A DNA stretch of 64,000 nucleotides from Romanomermis culicivorax (lineage: Eukaryota > Nematoda > Enoplea > Mermithida > Mermithidae), in NCBI GenBank assembly GCA_963922205.1, contig CAWUHX010000004.1, forward strand, positions 1,550,001 through 1,614,000, written 5' to 3'. Shown piece after piece: positions 21,538 through 32,792 of the stretch; the stretch's first letter is position 1, and every line of letters starts with the position of its first letter. The position numbers and the translations under genes are program-made. A model generated the notes under the pieces. It saw only the letters and a list, made by a program, of their open reading frames with translations. It did not search any database and was not told the DNA's origin.

Positions 21538-24319
21538 ATGAGACCATGCCGATTAATAGTCTTTTCACTCTTCATTTTACTGACGAGTCTAGAGGATACT
21601 AGCAATGGGGACGAGCAGGAAGCTTCCCACGATAATGATGATACGAGCATGCTTATGGCCGAAGCTCCGCCATTTTTATTCAGTGGCAAGAAAAGGCTCG
21701 GTTTCCCAGGCCATCTGTGGAATGAGCCATCTGGGCTAATCAATGAAGGAAGGGCTACACCACCCCGGTTGAAGCTTCCCATAGGAGGACAGCCGTCTAA
21801 ACGCCGTGGTTTTTTTGGGAGGCGAGTAAAAACGACTCCCGACATGAGAACAACGACATGTCCCGGATGTCAACGTTCAAGAGCATTGGAAAAAGGAGTC
21901 AAGTTTTTCAAGGATTTGTGGGCGGGGACTAAGAGAGTGAGTAAATTGTGTAGAATATTTTAGAATATGCTCATCCCTGATGTAAATCCGCAAATAATAG
22001 CTGCAGAATAGTCTAGAGACCTATACTGCCGCAAAAAGATGAATATTGTATCGGAATTTCAAAAATTGGGTGTAGCCATGAGTCGAGCCCGGATTACCAG
22101 CATTCCAGGCTGATAATCTCACCACTAGACCACCACACTATGATATGAACCCAGATTAAGGTGCTCCCTTTAGGCTACGATTCTTAGCATCCTCCTCCAA
22201 TGCTTGGTGGTCATGAACCTACGACCTATGGCCAGTAGCACCATACCTACTGCTTTGAACTGCTGACCAATGAAGTTGCTGAGTTTTTAGAAATGAAAAT
22301 TATATACAATTTTTTGGAGTGAAAATAAATTTTTTAGATAGGGTCTAGCCAGGAGTTGAACCTGCGTTACCAGCATTCTGGACTGATGTCCTCACCACTA
22401 GACCATGACACCAAGAGGTGAACCCAGATTAAGGTACTAGCCAATGATCTCGGGTTCACGACCGCCAAAAATTGAAGTTGTATGCTGAAAATCATTGCCA
22501 AGGGGAGCACCTTAATCAGGGTTTACCTCATGGTTTGGTAGTCTAATGGTGAGGACATCAGCGTGGAATACTGGTAATCCAGGTTTGACTCCTGGCTGCA
22601 CCCTATTTTTCAAATTTATTTTCACTCAAAAATTCCAAATAATTTTCATTGTTTCAGATTTCAAAGAGAAGCATAGGACGTAAATCTGAGGAGATTGTCT
22701 GGCTTGTGGAGAGCATTATGACAATGTCCAAAATTCTTCCCTCAAGCAGATGTTGGGCCCATCCCTGAACAGCAAGTGCCGCTGTAGGTACAGGGGCAGC
22801 ATCCAAGAAATAGAGTATCTGGAATTCGAGAGTTCTCCCTCTGCCTCCTGTACATGCTACTGGCCCTCTGGAATACTGATTGGTAAAATTAATATTATGA
22901 CATTAATATACGGATTTGAGCACTTGAGTGAATTGTCTGCTTTTATTGAAGCGCTTTTAAATAATATAGAAATCTGGTATATAGTTTAACCTCATTCCGC
23001 TAAATTCTATGTCAGATAGGATTGAAAATTCATTGGTATACTCAAAGCCCCAATTCAACCATTATACAATTTTTGTTATTTGCCTATTGCGCATGTCTTC
23101 CAGATTAGTTTAAATAATTATTTGGATAGGCCCTGTATCTATGGCAACAGTCTTCGCCGTGACCTGACAAAAAACTACAAATACAAAGTTGGTCCCCGCA
23201 GAGTGGACCTCCTAGCCTCCATGTGGAAAATCTATGTCCAGTTTATTGGCTGAAGTTGAATGGAGTTCCTTTATGGTATATCCCCTAGTTCATGACAGCA
23301 AGGCCCAAACGCCTACAGATTCAAATTAATAAGTAAACACAATATTATTTAAGAATGTGGATGGAACATTAAATTTATGTAAATCTGAAAGCCAAAATCG
23401 GTTTGAAAGCTTTGCTTCCGGCTAACCAAACAATATATCAAGAATAAGGAATAATTTTCATCAATATTTTCTTCTTCTTGTGGCAGTAATTGCTATGCAA
23501 CTTTGTCTGCACTTGCCTAGTGCCCATTGTTGATTAACATGTTCATTTCCAGGGACAAGCCCCAATCAGATCACGAAATATACAGCAACAGGATGAGCAA
23601 CACACAACCTGTAATCACATAAGCTGTATAAGAATTTTAAAAAAAACTATTGATGCTTTAAAAAATGAAGTACCTCACAAAGTTTGATTGCCAGATGCTA
23701 AGCCAATATTAAATGGCAGGGATGTTCCAGTTAACTGAAACCTAAACTGAAAGCCGTCATTTTTCCTGAAACCAAAACTGAAACTGAAACCCTGAAACTC
23801 AGAATTGGTAAACCGAAACTGAAACTGCCGTTTTGAAAAACTGAAAACTGTAACCAAAACCAAAACTGTAAATTCAAAAAATGCAAAACTGAAACTGAAA
23901 CTGAAACCGGAAAACCATAAAAGCGAAACTGGTCAATCCCTATGACCTAAAGCAGAATACTAAATTCAACTAAATGATCTCTTTTCTATCAGAAATTCCC
24001 ATTGCAATCAGCTAGAATCTGATTTTTCCATATTTCTTTCCACTATAAACAAGAAATATAAATACGATTTAATTTCGTATTTTTTTATGTCTACGTTTAT
24101 TATCTTCAGGCGGCTGTAAGTGTAGTGAACATTTTCAAGCGTGAAAAACTTCCTCACTTCGGTGGCAGAGGAGCCAGGGATCCAAGATACCGCAAAACAA
24201 CAAAAGTACGATACGATTGGGATTTTGAAAAGAGAACAGCAGTTCCAATCGTCTATGTCAGTAAACCGACTAACGTACCCGGTGTGAGTTGGGAATGGTG
24301 GTATATAAATGAAGCGTGA
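21538..24319 (+). CDS. Putative secreted protein, two core exons plus an optional middle exon
   Basis: The exons 21538-21936 and 24110-24319 join in phase 0 to a 202 aa protein. The ATG at 21538 follows a good acceptor (tgttttgcag), so a 5' UTR intron is likely. Residues 1-24 (MRPCRLIVFSLFILLTSLE...) look like a signal peptide. The mature part is acidic, then basic, with RTTTCPGCQRSRALEKG and the exon-joining GVKFFKDLWAGTKR; the last exon is basic and aromatic, ending VPGVSWEWWYINEA. An optional exon at 22750-22882 (acceptor ccctcaagcag, donor ttg|gtaaaa) holds KCRCRYRG and SCTCYWPSGIL; including it moves the last exon into another frame that stops after GGCKCSEHFQA, giving 188 aa. Another acceptor at 22657 would also end the protein early. 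No family is recognised. A secreted peptide or growth-factor-like ligand is a guess. Confidence 0.55.
22075..22190 (-). mobile_element. tRNA-like SINE, second family, copy 1
   Basis: Reverse copy: gagtcgagcccggattacc is the B-box side, ctcaccactagaccacc the A-box side. Adjacent text ccagattaaggtgctccc is shared by all copies. It lies in the long intron of the secreted gene. Confidence 0.6.
22320..22440 (-). mobile_element. tRNA-like SINE, second family, copy 2
   Basis: Reverse copy with ggagttgaacctgcgttacc and ctcaccactagaccatg. With the forward copy at 22500 it forms an inverted pair separated by about 60 bp. Confidence 0.6.
22500..22645 (+). mobile_element. tRNA-like SINE, second family, copy 3
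   Basis: Forward copy with gtctaatggtgaggac (A-box-like) and ggtttgactcctggctgc (B-box-like), followed by the family's cctatttttcaaatttattt tail. Confidence 0.6.
23100..24060. other. Intron sequence with SINE-like and CTGAAA-repeat segments
   Basis: Bases 23130-23300 carry gcagagtggacctcctag and related text, shared with 29170-29200 and 48925-48945. Bases 23725-23940 are dense in aaactgaaac words. No further coding is seen. Confidence 0.45.
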
Positions 24320-24539
24320 AACAATTAATGATATTGTTCAATTAAAATTGATGTTTTTTCATTTGCAACCAGCGGCAAAAAATTTTGAATCTGTTATTGG
24401 AGTCTAGCATAGCAGATAATAACATAGTGATTTGAATTTTTATTAAGCTGATGTATCAATTGTGCTGGAGTTGCGACTGTTACATCCTTTCATAGGGTTT
24501 CGGGGATTACGGTAGATTATCAGTGTAGCAACTAATTAA

Positions 24540-26420
24540 ATTAGGGTTTTTGTCATTTATTGGATAAGGTTACTTACAGTAGATATAATTTGTATAAGGA
24601 CATGTGCAATAGGCGTGACAATGAGGCAATAAGGTTGCAGATGGGTGGCGCATAGCAATTCAATGTAGAAGGTTGACACCAATAATGTATTGAAAATTTA
24701 GCTGTTCCAATTTTTGAATAATGGACGACAATTATTTTGATAAGCAGGGATTCGGCTGTTCCGGATCCCATAAGATATAGGCAATGCTTGCCTCCCTAAA
24801 GTGCAAGTGAATGAAATCGCGTAAAGACAAACCACTGAAGCAGCGACCGTATGTCGTGTAAAATCCAAAGACTGACTCTTCTCCTTTTCCTGAGTCGGCA
24901 TCAATGTTCTTGGGGTGTGGTTCTGGAAACCCCACTGTGCATTAGGGATGGGGAGAATCCCGGATTTAAATTCGGTTTCGGCAGGATTTGGTGTTTTTTT
25001 CTAGATTCAGATTCGATTTCACTGATTTTCCAGATTCGGATTTGGATTTGGTGGTCTTGCCCAAAATTTTAGACCGAATCCGAATCTATTGCAAAATGTC
25101 AAGTGTATGAGAAATATGTCGGAAAGGTGTGTTCCAGCGCGATTTTAGAAGGTGGAAACCTAAAAATTTTCCAGCGCTTCGTGCCGGTAATGAATATTCC
25201 TATAATCCAACTCGAGGGCGACCATAAGCATGTCTATTCTACTTACTAGTTATCATTCAATAGTTGTTACCACCCAGAATGTGTCACTTCATGGTTTAAT
25301 CAGTTTATCTTTCATATTGCGCGTTAGTATATCTGAGGAAATGGAGTATTTTTCAATTTTTTCACAAAATTTTTCTGCGGTCTTCACAAATTTTTGCACT
25401 TTGTAAACATATTTTTTTCATTTTTGGTGAATGATTGGAACGCCATCAGTTCAGGAAAGTGACAGATAATGCTGTCGAATAATCTAAATTTTTGGTTGCT
25501 TTTCCGATTTTACAAATTTAATTAGCATTCTTTCAATATGATATTTAGCATTTTGTGCGACTATGAAAAATGATTGAATTAAATAAAAAATTACAGCACT
25601 TTACAAGGAAATGAAAGTCGAAAATATTCATTTTTCAGCGTTCTAGTATCAAAACTGCAAAAAAAATTTTGACGCTTCACGTTTACGAATACTATTTACG
25701 AATTTTGTTGTTTCACCGAAATTTATGAAACATTGTTGACTTTAAGGTGATTTTTTAGCTGGTTAGCATGTTCAAAACATCCGCAAATAGTTCATGCATG
25801 AACATCATTAGGCCATCACAAAATCGTCCTGAAAAGATTCATCATCCAGCATTCTGAACTATCAGGATCAGAAAATTTTTTAGGAAAAATGATTCATATA
25901 CAGTCTATGATTCTTCATTTTAGCCAAGCATAGATATTAATGTAGGATTCGGATTCGGATTCACCCGAATCCTAAATGTCAGATTCGGATTCGGTACTTA
26001 CTAATTTCCTGGGTTCGGATTCCGATTCGGAAACTACATAAAACTGGATTCGTCCCATCTCTTCTGTGCGTTAGAGTACGGTAGCACCTGCTACTTGAAC
26101 TATATTTTCCAATTTGTCAGAGGGTTCAAAACATATGAACCCATTTTTGTATTTTGAGGAAGAGTGTTTTTTTTGTTTTAGAATGTGTCAACCTTTTCGT
26201 TTCATGCTGAGTGCATACATTACGGGTGCAAAAATGTGTCGAAACAAGGTACTTGAGAAATAGTATGGTTTCCAACTCGGAACCCAGATTATTGAAAACA
26301 ATAGAAAGAACTAATTGATAACTAATATGGTACATATGACGAGAAAACGAGGAATAAATAGAATGTATATTTTTGCAAAAATTTACATAAAAATTATACA
26401 AATTTTTACACTCCTCGACA
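24540..26420 (-). repeat. Left arm of a large imperfect inverted repeat
   Basis: Bases 24580-24940 and 26070-26420 read in reverse follow 26990-27830. Shared words include gggttcaaaacatatgaacc, gtttccaactcggaaccca and acataaaaattatacaaatt. The arm is split by the hAT-like insertion at 24945-26063. The loop between the arms is about 570 bp. Confidence 0.75.
24945..26063. mobile_element. hAT-like non-autonomous insertion
   Basis: The ends are GGGATGGGGAGAATCC on the left and GGATTCGTCCCATCTC on the right, an inverted pair. Flanks are ctgtgcatta and ctgtgcgtta, an 8-10 bp duplication with one change, and the uninterrupted opposite arm (about 27303) has a single ctgtgcgta-type site. Subterminal gattcggattcgg words occur inside both ends. 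A duplication of this length and AGGGATGGG-type ends fit hAT elements. No transposase is visible. Confidence 0.7.
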
Positions 26421-26989
26421 TGACTTTCCATATTATATCTATGAAAAAACTGCTCTTTTTTCACCGAAATTCGGCCATGCACTTCAACGTACCAGATTTT
26501 AAAAATTCCTTCAATGTAACATATCTTAAAAATAAAGTTTTTAGTGTATGGTAGGTTGAATAATTATCCTAGAGTCGTGGTCTGTCATAAACTTTCTTAC
26601 TTTATTGTGAGAATATTTTTTGTGGCATTCTTGGAAGAAAAAAACTTTTCTAGATGTTGAGTTATGATAAACAATGTATATGTGATTATTCAAAAATTTT
26701 CTATATGCAAATTAGGTTAAAAGATCATCACCAGATTTGACGTTTTGGTTGCATTGAGAAACTGTTGTACAGGGGCCCGTTGCATAAAACGTTCAAGTTA
26801 CAAGCTACAAGTTACAAGTTACAAGTTACAAGTGAAAAAAGCTACCAGTCATACAAGTTCGCGTTGCATATAATTTTTTTGTCCAGAAGCAAAAAATTAC
26901 TAGCCCAGAGTCAATTTTACAAGTCATTCAAGTATGTTACAACTGTAGGACTTGTAATTTACAATTGTAGCTTTTCGAGGTTAGAAGTG

Positions 26990-27830
26990 TCAAGGAGTGC
27001 AAAAATTTGTATAATTTTTATGTAAGTTTTCGCGAAAATATTTATTCCTCATTTTCTCGTCACATGTACAATAATTAGAAATCCATTAGTGTTCTCTATT
27101 GTTTTCAAGAGTCTGGGTTCCTAGTTGGAAACCAGACTATTTTTCAAGTACTTTGTTATTGTCACATATTTTCGTACTCGTAATTTACTCAGCAGGAAAT
27201 GGAAAGATTGGCACATGCTGAAAACAAAAAACACTTTTCCTCAACATACAAAAACGGGTTCATATGTTTTGAACCCTCTGACAAATTGGAAACTAATTAC
27301 GCACAGCGGGGCTCCCAGAACCACGCCCCAAGAAAGTGGATGTTGACTCGAAAATGGAAGAAGAGTGGTCCTTCTTTCAGTCTTTTGGTTCTGCAGTTTT
27401 CGAGTTGGCTGGTTGGACTTTATGCGATTACGCTCGCTGTTTTAGTTTGCTGGCATATTACGCGACTTCGCTCGCTGCTTTGGTTGGTTGATCTTTACGC
27501 GACTACGCTCGCTGCTCCAGTTGGTTTGTCTTTACGCGACTTCGCTCGCTCGCACCTCACAGTCCATTGGACTTCGAAACGATTTACATTTTGGTTTGAG
27601 GCAATTGCGTTGCCTATACTTTACGGGACTCGAGCTTCGATACCAGCTGTTTCCCTGCCTCCCAAATTGTCATCCGATACCCGGAAAAACAAACGTTTAC
27701 TTTCAAGTAATTTGTGCCAATCTTTTACGCCCAATCGCTACGCGCCACCCTCGCGCCTTTTTGTCACGCCTTTGTAAGTATTGCCTTATCCACCTTATTT
27801 ACTGTAAGTTATCTAATAAATATCAAAAAA
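26990..27830 (+). repeat. Right arm of the large inverted repeat
   Basis: Pairs with 24540-26420. Bases 27420-27550 repeat ttacgcgacttcgctcgctg about four times, a local expansion much weaker in the other arm. The long open frame across 27199-27777 has no protein resemblance and is not called as a gene. Confidence 0.7.
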
Positions 27831-28638
27831 CCTCAGTTTTACAGTAATTCACTTAAACTCAAGAAAGGCTGTGACACAAGCCCTACAAGTATAAATTATA
27901 TGCGTTTTTTATGAATGCATTTTTATAGGGCGATTTTACATGTTTTACAAGCGTAATACAAGTGTATGGAAAACCATTGCATAAAATTTTTTTACAGTTG
28001 TAAACTTGTAACAATGCCGCCAACAATCTTGTAACAATCAAAATTAGAGGACGAAATACTCATTGTCGACGTGTATGATTATTTTCTTCCATAAAATCGT
28101 CTTCAGAATCGATATTTTGAGTTGTAATACCCATAATAGCCTGAACACGGAAAACCATACATGCACGGGAGAAAAATTTTTTGGGGGACGGCCAAATCCC
28201 AGTAATGTTCCTGTACAAAGTATAGGGCGAATTTCTCGCTGGAGGAGGTGTACACTCCTCCCCGAAATCGTCATATCCCCCCTTCCGCCTTAATGTATGT
28301 GAAAAACACTTATAGGACTTGTAATTGATTTTTAATGTACATTTTACTAAGAGTTAAATAACTCAACGAATTAATCCATAAAAATGGATAAATTTTATAC
28401 CACTCTAAAGAAAAATGGCTGCTCCACCCATTACAACTAAATTTGAAAAACAAAATGCTAAAAAAAGAAGATATTAAGCCAAACTAATCAATTATTAGTG
28501 AAATTTGACTTGTAAGCCTATCGCTTGTTAAAACGTTACAAGCGCTTTTACAATGGTAGCACTAATACTTTTGTGCAATGCCCAACTTGTACGACTTGTA
28601 AATTCAACAAAAAACTAGTGTGAAAACGTTTAACTGTA

Positions 28639-28879
28639 GTCTGTTTTTCTTAAAATGCTTCCAAATAATGAAAGTGGAAAGCAAGTAGTATTTCAGATTT
28701 TTGCGATTTTCTGATAAACAAAATATCATGCAGGACTGGAAATTTGTTAGCGTACTGACCTAACCTTTAGCAATTTTTCGAGTGAAAAATTTTACAAACA
28801 GAACTTTATGTAAATGATTTTGGCGGCAGTACTGATTTGTGTCACTTTTCTATTTGGAAGCATTTTACAAAAAATAGAT
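28639..28879. mobile_element. 241 bp MITE, copy 1
   Basis: Terminal inverted repeats of about 30 bp: left GTCTGTTTTTCTTAAAATGC, right the complement with ttggaagcattttacaaaaa. The internal text gtggaaagcaagtagtattt and tgagtgaaaaattttac matches the equal-length copy at 48349. Confidence 0.8.
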
Positions 28880-29059
28880 TATACATCTGTAACTGACTTG
28901 CAGCTACAAATGGTTTTATGCAACGCCGCGCTTGTAAAAATTTCACTTGGAGGACTTGTACTTGTAGCATGTAACTTGTAACTTTTATGCAATGGAATTC
29001 GCATGTAATTTTTGGCTTGTAACGACTAAAAGTGTTTTATGCAACGGGTCCCAGGTCTC

Positions 29060-29310
29060 TAAGTTTGGCTGAAGAAAGAACAATGCAATAGGTGACTAGT
29101 AGGAACTACTCCTTGGCCAGGCCTCGAATCCAGTGCCCTAGACCTGGCAACAACAAACACTAAATAATAAAAAGGGCCCTCACAGAGCGGACCTCGTAGA
29201 CTACTAGGGGAATAGTCTGTATCCAATTCTAGGAACTAGGTTGGAGAGACACTGTACAGTTTGTCTCCGACCTGACGTCTGCAAGGAAGTGACCCCTGGG
29301 CCAATATCCT
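29060..29310 (-). mobile_element. SINE-like repeat with GATTCGAGGCC box
   Basis: In reverse it reads ccaggtctagggcactgg then gattcgaggcctggcc and aaggagtag. The 48880-49030 block has ttaccaggtctgggcg, gattcgaagcctagtc and aaggagtagt. The box resembles a pol III B-box. Confidence 0.5.
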
Positions 29311-29489
29311 TTCATAACTTAACAAGTCTCGTCGAAAATGTGCAAATAACAATAATATAAAGTAAGTGGAAGGACCACTAAGTTTGTGTAAATGCTTGAT
29401 ACAAAAATGGGACATAAAGATTTATTCTTTTGCGCATCGGCATAAACACTGAAAATTAGAATCAAAACAAGTATGATTTTTCACTAATC

Positions 29490-29900
29490 ACAGAAATAAG
29501 CTTACTAGTTTTTCTCGCATAAAACTTACTATCATGGGGTCGTTGCATCGATAATTTCAATATGAATGAAGTATAGAAACGACAGACGCAGTGACAAGAA
29601 AAAAGTACGTTCAAATTGTCGCCCAATTTTTACGAGGCGAATAACTTTATACTGTAGAAAAAATTAGGAATATTCTCATCACATAGGGAAGGCCACACCA
29701 AAGAAGCACAACCTTGCTTATCCAATTTCGAATGAGACAAAATTGTTATCGACACTTTAAGTGCATTTGACTAGGTTATTGGTGAAAATTATCAATAAGT
29801 CTATTCGTCACTGACTGATAACAACGTTTTTTTTTCATTTATTACAGTAATAGCTTATCTTATTCGAATTGAACTTACTTTTTGCCTTTCGAAATAAATA
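29490..29900 (-). repeat. Dispersed M repeat, copy 5
   Basis: Reverse copy with tcatggggtcgttgcatcg, gacagacgcagtgacaag, tttatactgtagaaaaa and ttattacagtaatagctta. Confidence 0.55.
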
Positions 29901-31130
29901 CAATATAGTTATAAGGGATATTTACAGTAAGATATGTTAAATCAGAGGAACACGTTACAATGCCAAATTTATGCAGATTTATGCAGCTATACATAAGAAA
30001 TTTCCGAGATTTTAACGGATTGATATTCGGATCATCGACATGAAGCTCTAATTGTCGATTCTTGTGACTTCATTATAGTGCAGTTTTGGAGCACCCCAAA
30101 AAATTTTTGATGATAATGATTTATTTATGCAACGCTTATTCGGTTTACGGATAGACCCGTTGTAAATTTGAAACATTAATCTTACGGGATTGGAAAAGAA
30201 ATCCAAATTTCCAAAAATCACCAAAAAATACTTGGTATCATCACGTTTGTTTTATCAAAATTTAACTTTCCTAGGGATATTTTCGCTGACGCTCAATAAT
30301 ATGATCAAAATAATGACTCAAACTAATAAAAATTGGAGCATAATGAAACTGAAGTCCAAGTACAGACTTTTCCCTGAAAAATGGACCCATCTCGAGTGAA
30401 GAAAACTTAAAATGGAAAAAGAAATCTAGTTTATTTTCTGCAAGAATTGAAATTTCTTCGTGTTGATGATTTCCAACGTGGCCACCATTGAACTGACGTC
30501 GAACGATTTTACGGGTTGTATTTCACATTTCCCTTTATCATCACGAATTCGTAAAAATTTCAAAGTCAATTTTTATGAATTTTACTCAAATCCCATAAAA
30601 ATTGAGAAGGCTATCATCAATATTCGACGCTAACTTCGTTTATTGTTTGTTTTTCTTGCAAAATACTTCTAAATTATACCATTGGAAATAGATTTCATAT
30701 TTTTACAAAATACAGACCTTATCGACCTTCTATATGCAAATGTATATTTGTATTTTTGTTATATATTTTTTGTATATGTAATTTTGTATTTTGTATGTTT
30801 TATCAAAATGACAAAAATGTCTACCGCTTTCTAAGTCGTTTACACAAAGCTGACTCAAAAAATAGTAATCAACATTTTTTCAATAGAAATCCATATAGAT
30901 TTGGCCTTAATTTATAAAAATTGAAAAAATATAAATTTTTGAAGTGGCTACAAGGAATCTGAAGGAAAGTCACATTTATCTTTTATTGGTCTGTTTTTCC
31001 TGAAACGCTTGTGAATATTGAAAGATTGGTTTTATTTCTCTATTTCCTGCTAAACCATATGTGGCCTTGAATTAAAAATTTGTGAGCAGATTCATCTGAC
31101 CTTTACTCTTTTTTTGAGTAAAACATCTGT
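29900..31130. other. AT-rich DNA without recognisable genes
   Basis: Half-copies of the 241 bp MITE end appear at about 30645 (gtttttcttgcaaaatactt) and 30990 (gtctgtttttcctgaaacgc). Otherwise nothing is recognised. Confidence 0.4.
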
Positions 31131-32620
31131 GCCCGTCTTACTACAGCCTCTGTCTCACTATAGCCTCCGTTCCACTACATCATAGTCTCACTACAGCCAT
31201 TCAACTATCAACGGGAGTTTCACTATAGCCAACTGTCATTTGGCCACTCTTTCACTACAGCCAGAGTCTCGCAACAGTCATCAGTTGCATCTATATGTTA
31301 TAGGAGGGGTATTGACCAGTAGTAGCTTTGACCAGAGATCCGGTAGGCATTTCAGCCGAATTTTGAAGGAAGTCTCTGTTTGCTTCCAAAATGAAGCAGA
31401 ACCATAAGAAGGTTTGAAAAATGTCATCACAGAGCTAGCATGTTTCCTGAAAGAAATGGAGCGAATTCCCAATGGAGCGAGTTTCCAAATGAGCGAATTT
31501 CCAATTGGGCGATTCTAAACGAGCGATCGAGATTGTAACAAAACTTTCTTCGTATTTTTCTTCTTCACCTCATATTTTTCTTTGTATGTATTTCCTTTTC
31601 TATCGTCCTGTGTGTTGCTTATGTTTTCGTGTGTATGTTTTTTTTTATCTTTTGACTCTGATTTCTTTCATTTTCTTTTTTCTTGTCATCTACTTTTTTC
31701 TTTTTTTGCTCATACAACAATACATTACAAGTCGCCATTTTTAATAAGAATTGTCTCACGTATAATTCTTATACAATTCGGCACGCTTTATTTTCTATTT
31801 AATTTTATTCTTCATTCATTCCTACTTACTTTTCATCTTAGTTTTTTGCTTCTACTTCTTTCTTTATCTTTGTATATTCTTCTGATTTTTTCGTTTTTCA
31901 CGTTATTTTTTCTAATTTCCATGATGCTTTCTCTATATTGCTTCTTCTTGTCACCTTTTTTTCTTTTTCTAATGCTTTCCCACCTATTTTCCCCTATTCT
32001 TAATGTCTTTATTTTTGTTGATGTTTCTTTTCTCTTTTTGTTTTGTTTCTTCCAGCATTCTTTTGTTTATATTTTTATGAAGATTTTCACACGAAGAAAG
32101 AAAATGAAAGAAAGCACACACAAAGGATAAAAACGTAAAAACAGACATAAACGAAAACATAAACAATACACACAGAAAATGAAAGAAAAAAGAGGTTCGG
32201 AATCGCCCAATTTGGAATTCGCTCATTTGGGAATCGCTCACATGGGAATCGCCCAATTGGGATTCGCTCGATTGGGAAGCCATTTACTTGAGAATTCGCT
32301 CAATGGGGAATTGCTCACATGGGAATCGCTCAATTGGAAATTCGCTCATTTGATAATTTTCTCAATTGGAAATCACTCACATCTGAATCGCTGAATTGAG
32401 AATTCGTTCATTTGAGAATTCGCTCAATGGGGAATTGTTCACATGGAATTCGCTCACTTGGGAATCACTAACATGAGGCTACCCCGTGAGACAGTGGCTA
32501 TAGTGGTACGTTCACATGTTGTTTGATTAGTGGCTATAGTGAAATGCCATACATACTCCAGTGGCTATAGTGGGACGGTAGCTATTGTGGGACGGTGGCT
32601 GTAGCGAGACGCAGTTAAAA
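31131..32620. mobile_element. Foldback element, families FB-A/FB-C nested
   Basis: Outer arms 31131-31290 and 32490-32620 are arrays of gtctcactatagccac words in opposite orientation. Inner arms 31455-31530 and 32190-32470 are arrays of gagcgaattcccaat / ggaattcgctcatttg words. The core 31530-32180 is T-rich with ctttcattttctttt repeats and gctcatacaacaatacatt, also found at 47830. Hydrophobic open frames in the core reflect composition. The element ends about 370 bp upstream of the toxin-like gene. Confidence 0.7.
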
Positions 32621-32792
32621 ATCCTACAGTAAAATTTTTGTTTTGAACGAACTAAATGGCAATGCTAACTTTTGGCCATTTTTCAATGAAAGCATTGTGA
32701 AATATTAGCTGCGTGCCAAAAGCTTTAGCTTAAATTTGCCCTGCCACCACCTCTGTATTTTTGTCATGTAAAATTCACATGTTATTACAAAC

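Larger units (their letters stand above)
26772..29052. mobile_element. 2.3 kb element with GGGCCCGTTGCATAAAAC termini
   Basis: The left end reads GGGCCCGTTGCATAAAAC and the right end GTTTTATGCAACGGGTCCC. Subterminal DNA on both sides is packed with acaagttacaagtt words in opposite orientation. No transposase is seen. The element contains the right arm of the large inverted repeat (26990-27830) and a 241 bp MITE (28639-28879), so it is composite. Superfamily unknown. Confidence 0.65.

Noticed and set aside
27199-27777. 192-codon open frame on plus
   Set aside because: It spans the right arm of an inverted repeat with a local ttacgcgacttcgctcgc expansion, has no domain, and the paired arm does not keep the frame.
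31582-32130. Hydrophobic open frames that look like multi-pass membrane proteins (also 47299-48151, 5626-5823, 61386-61673)
   Set aside because: They coincide with T-rich or A-rich cores of foldback elements; F/L/S-rich translation follows from composition.
31131-32620. CRISPR-like appearance of regularly spaced short repeats
   Set aside because: Words vary, spacing is irregular, arms are mirrored, and the genome is animal; a foldback element explains it better.
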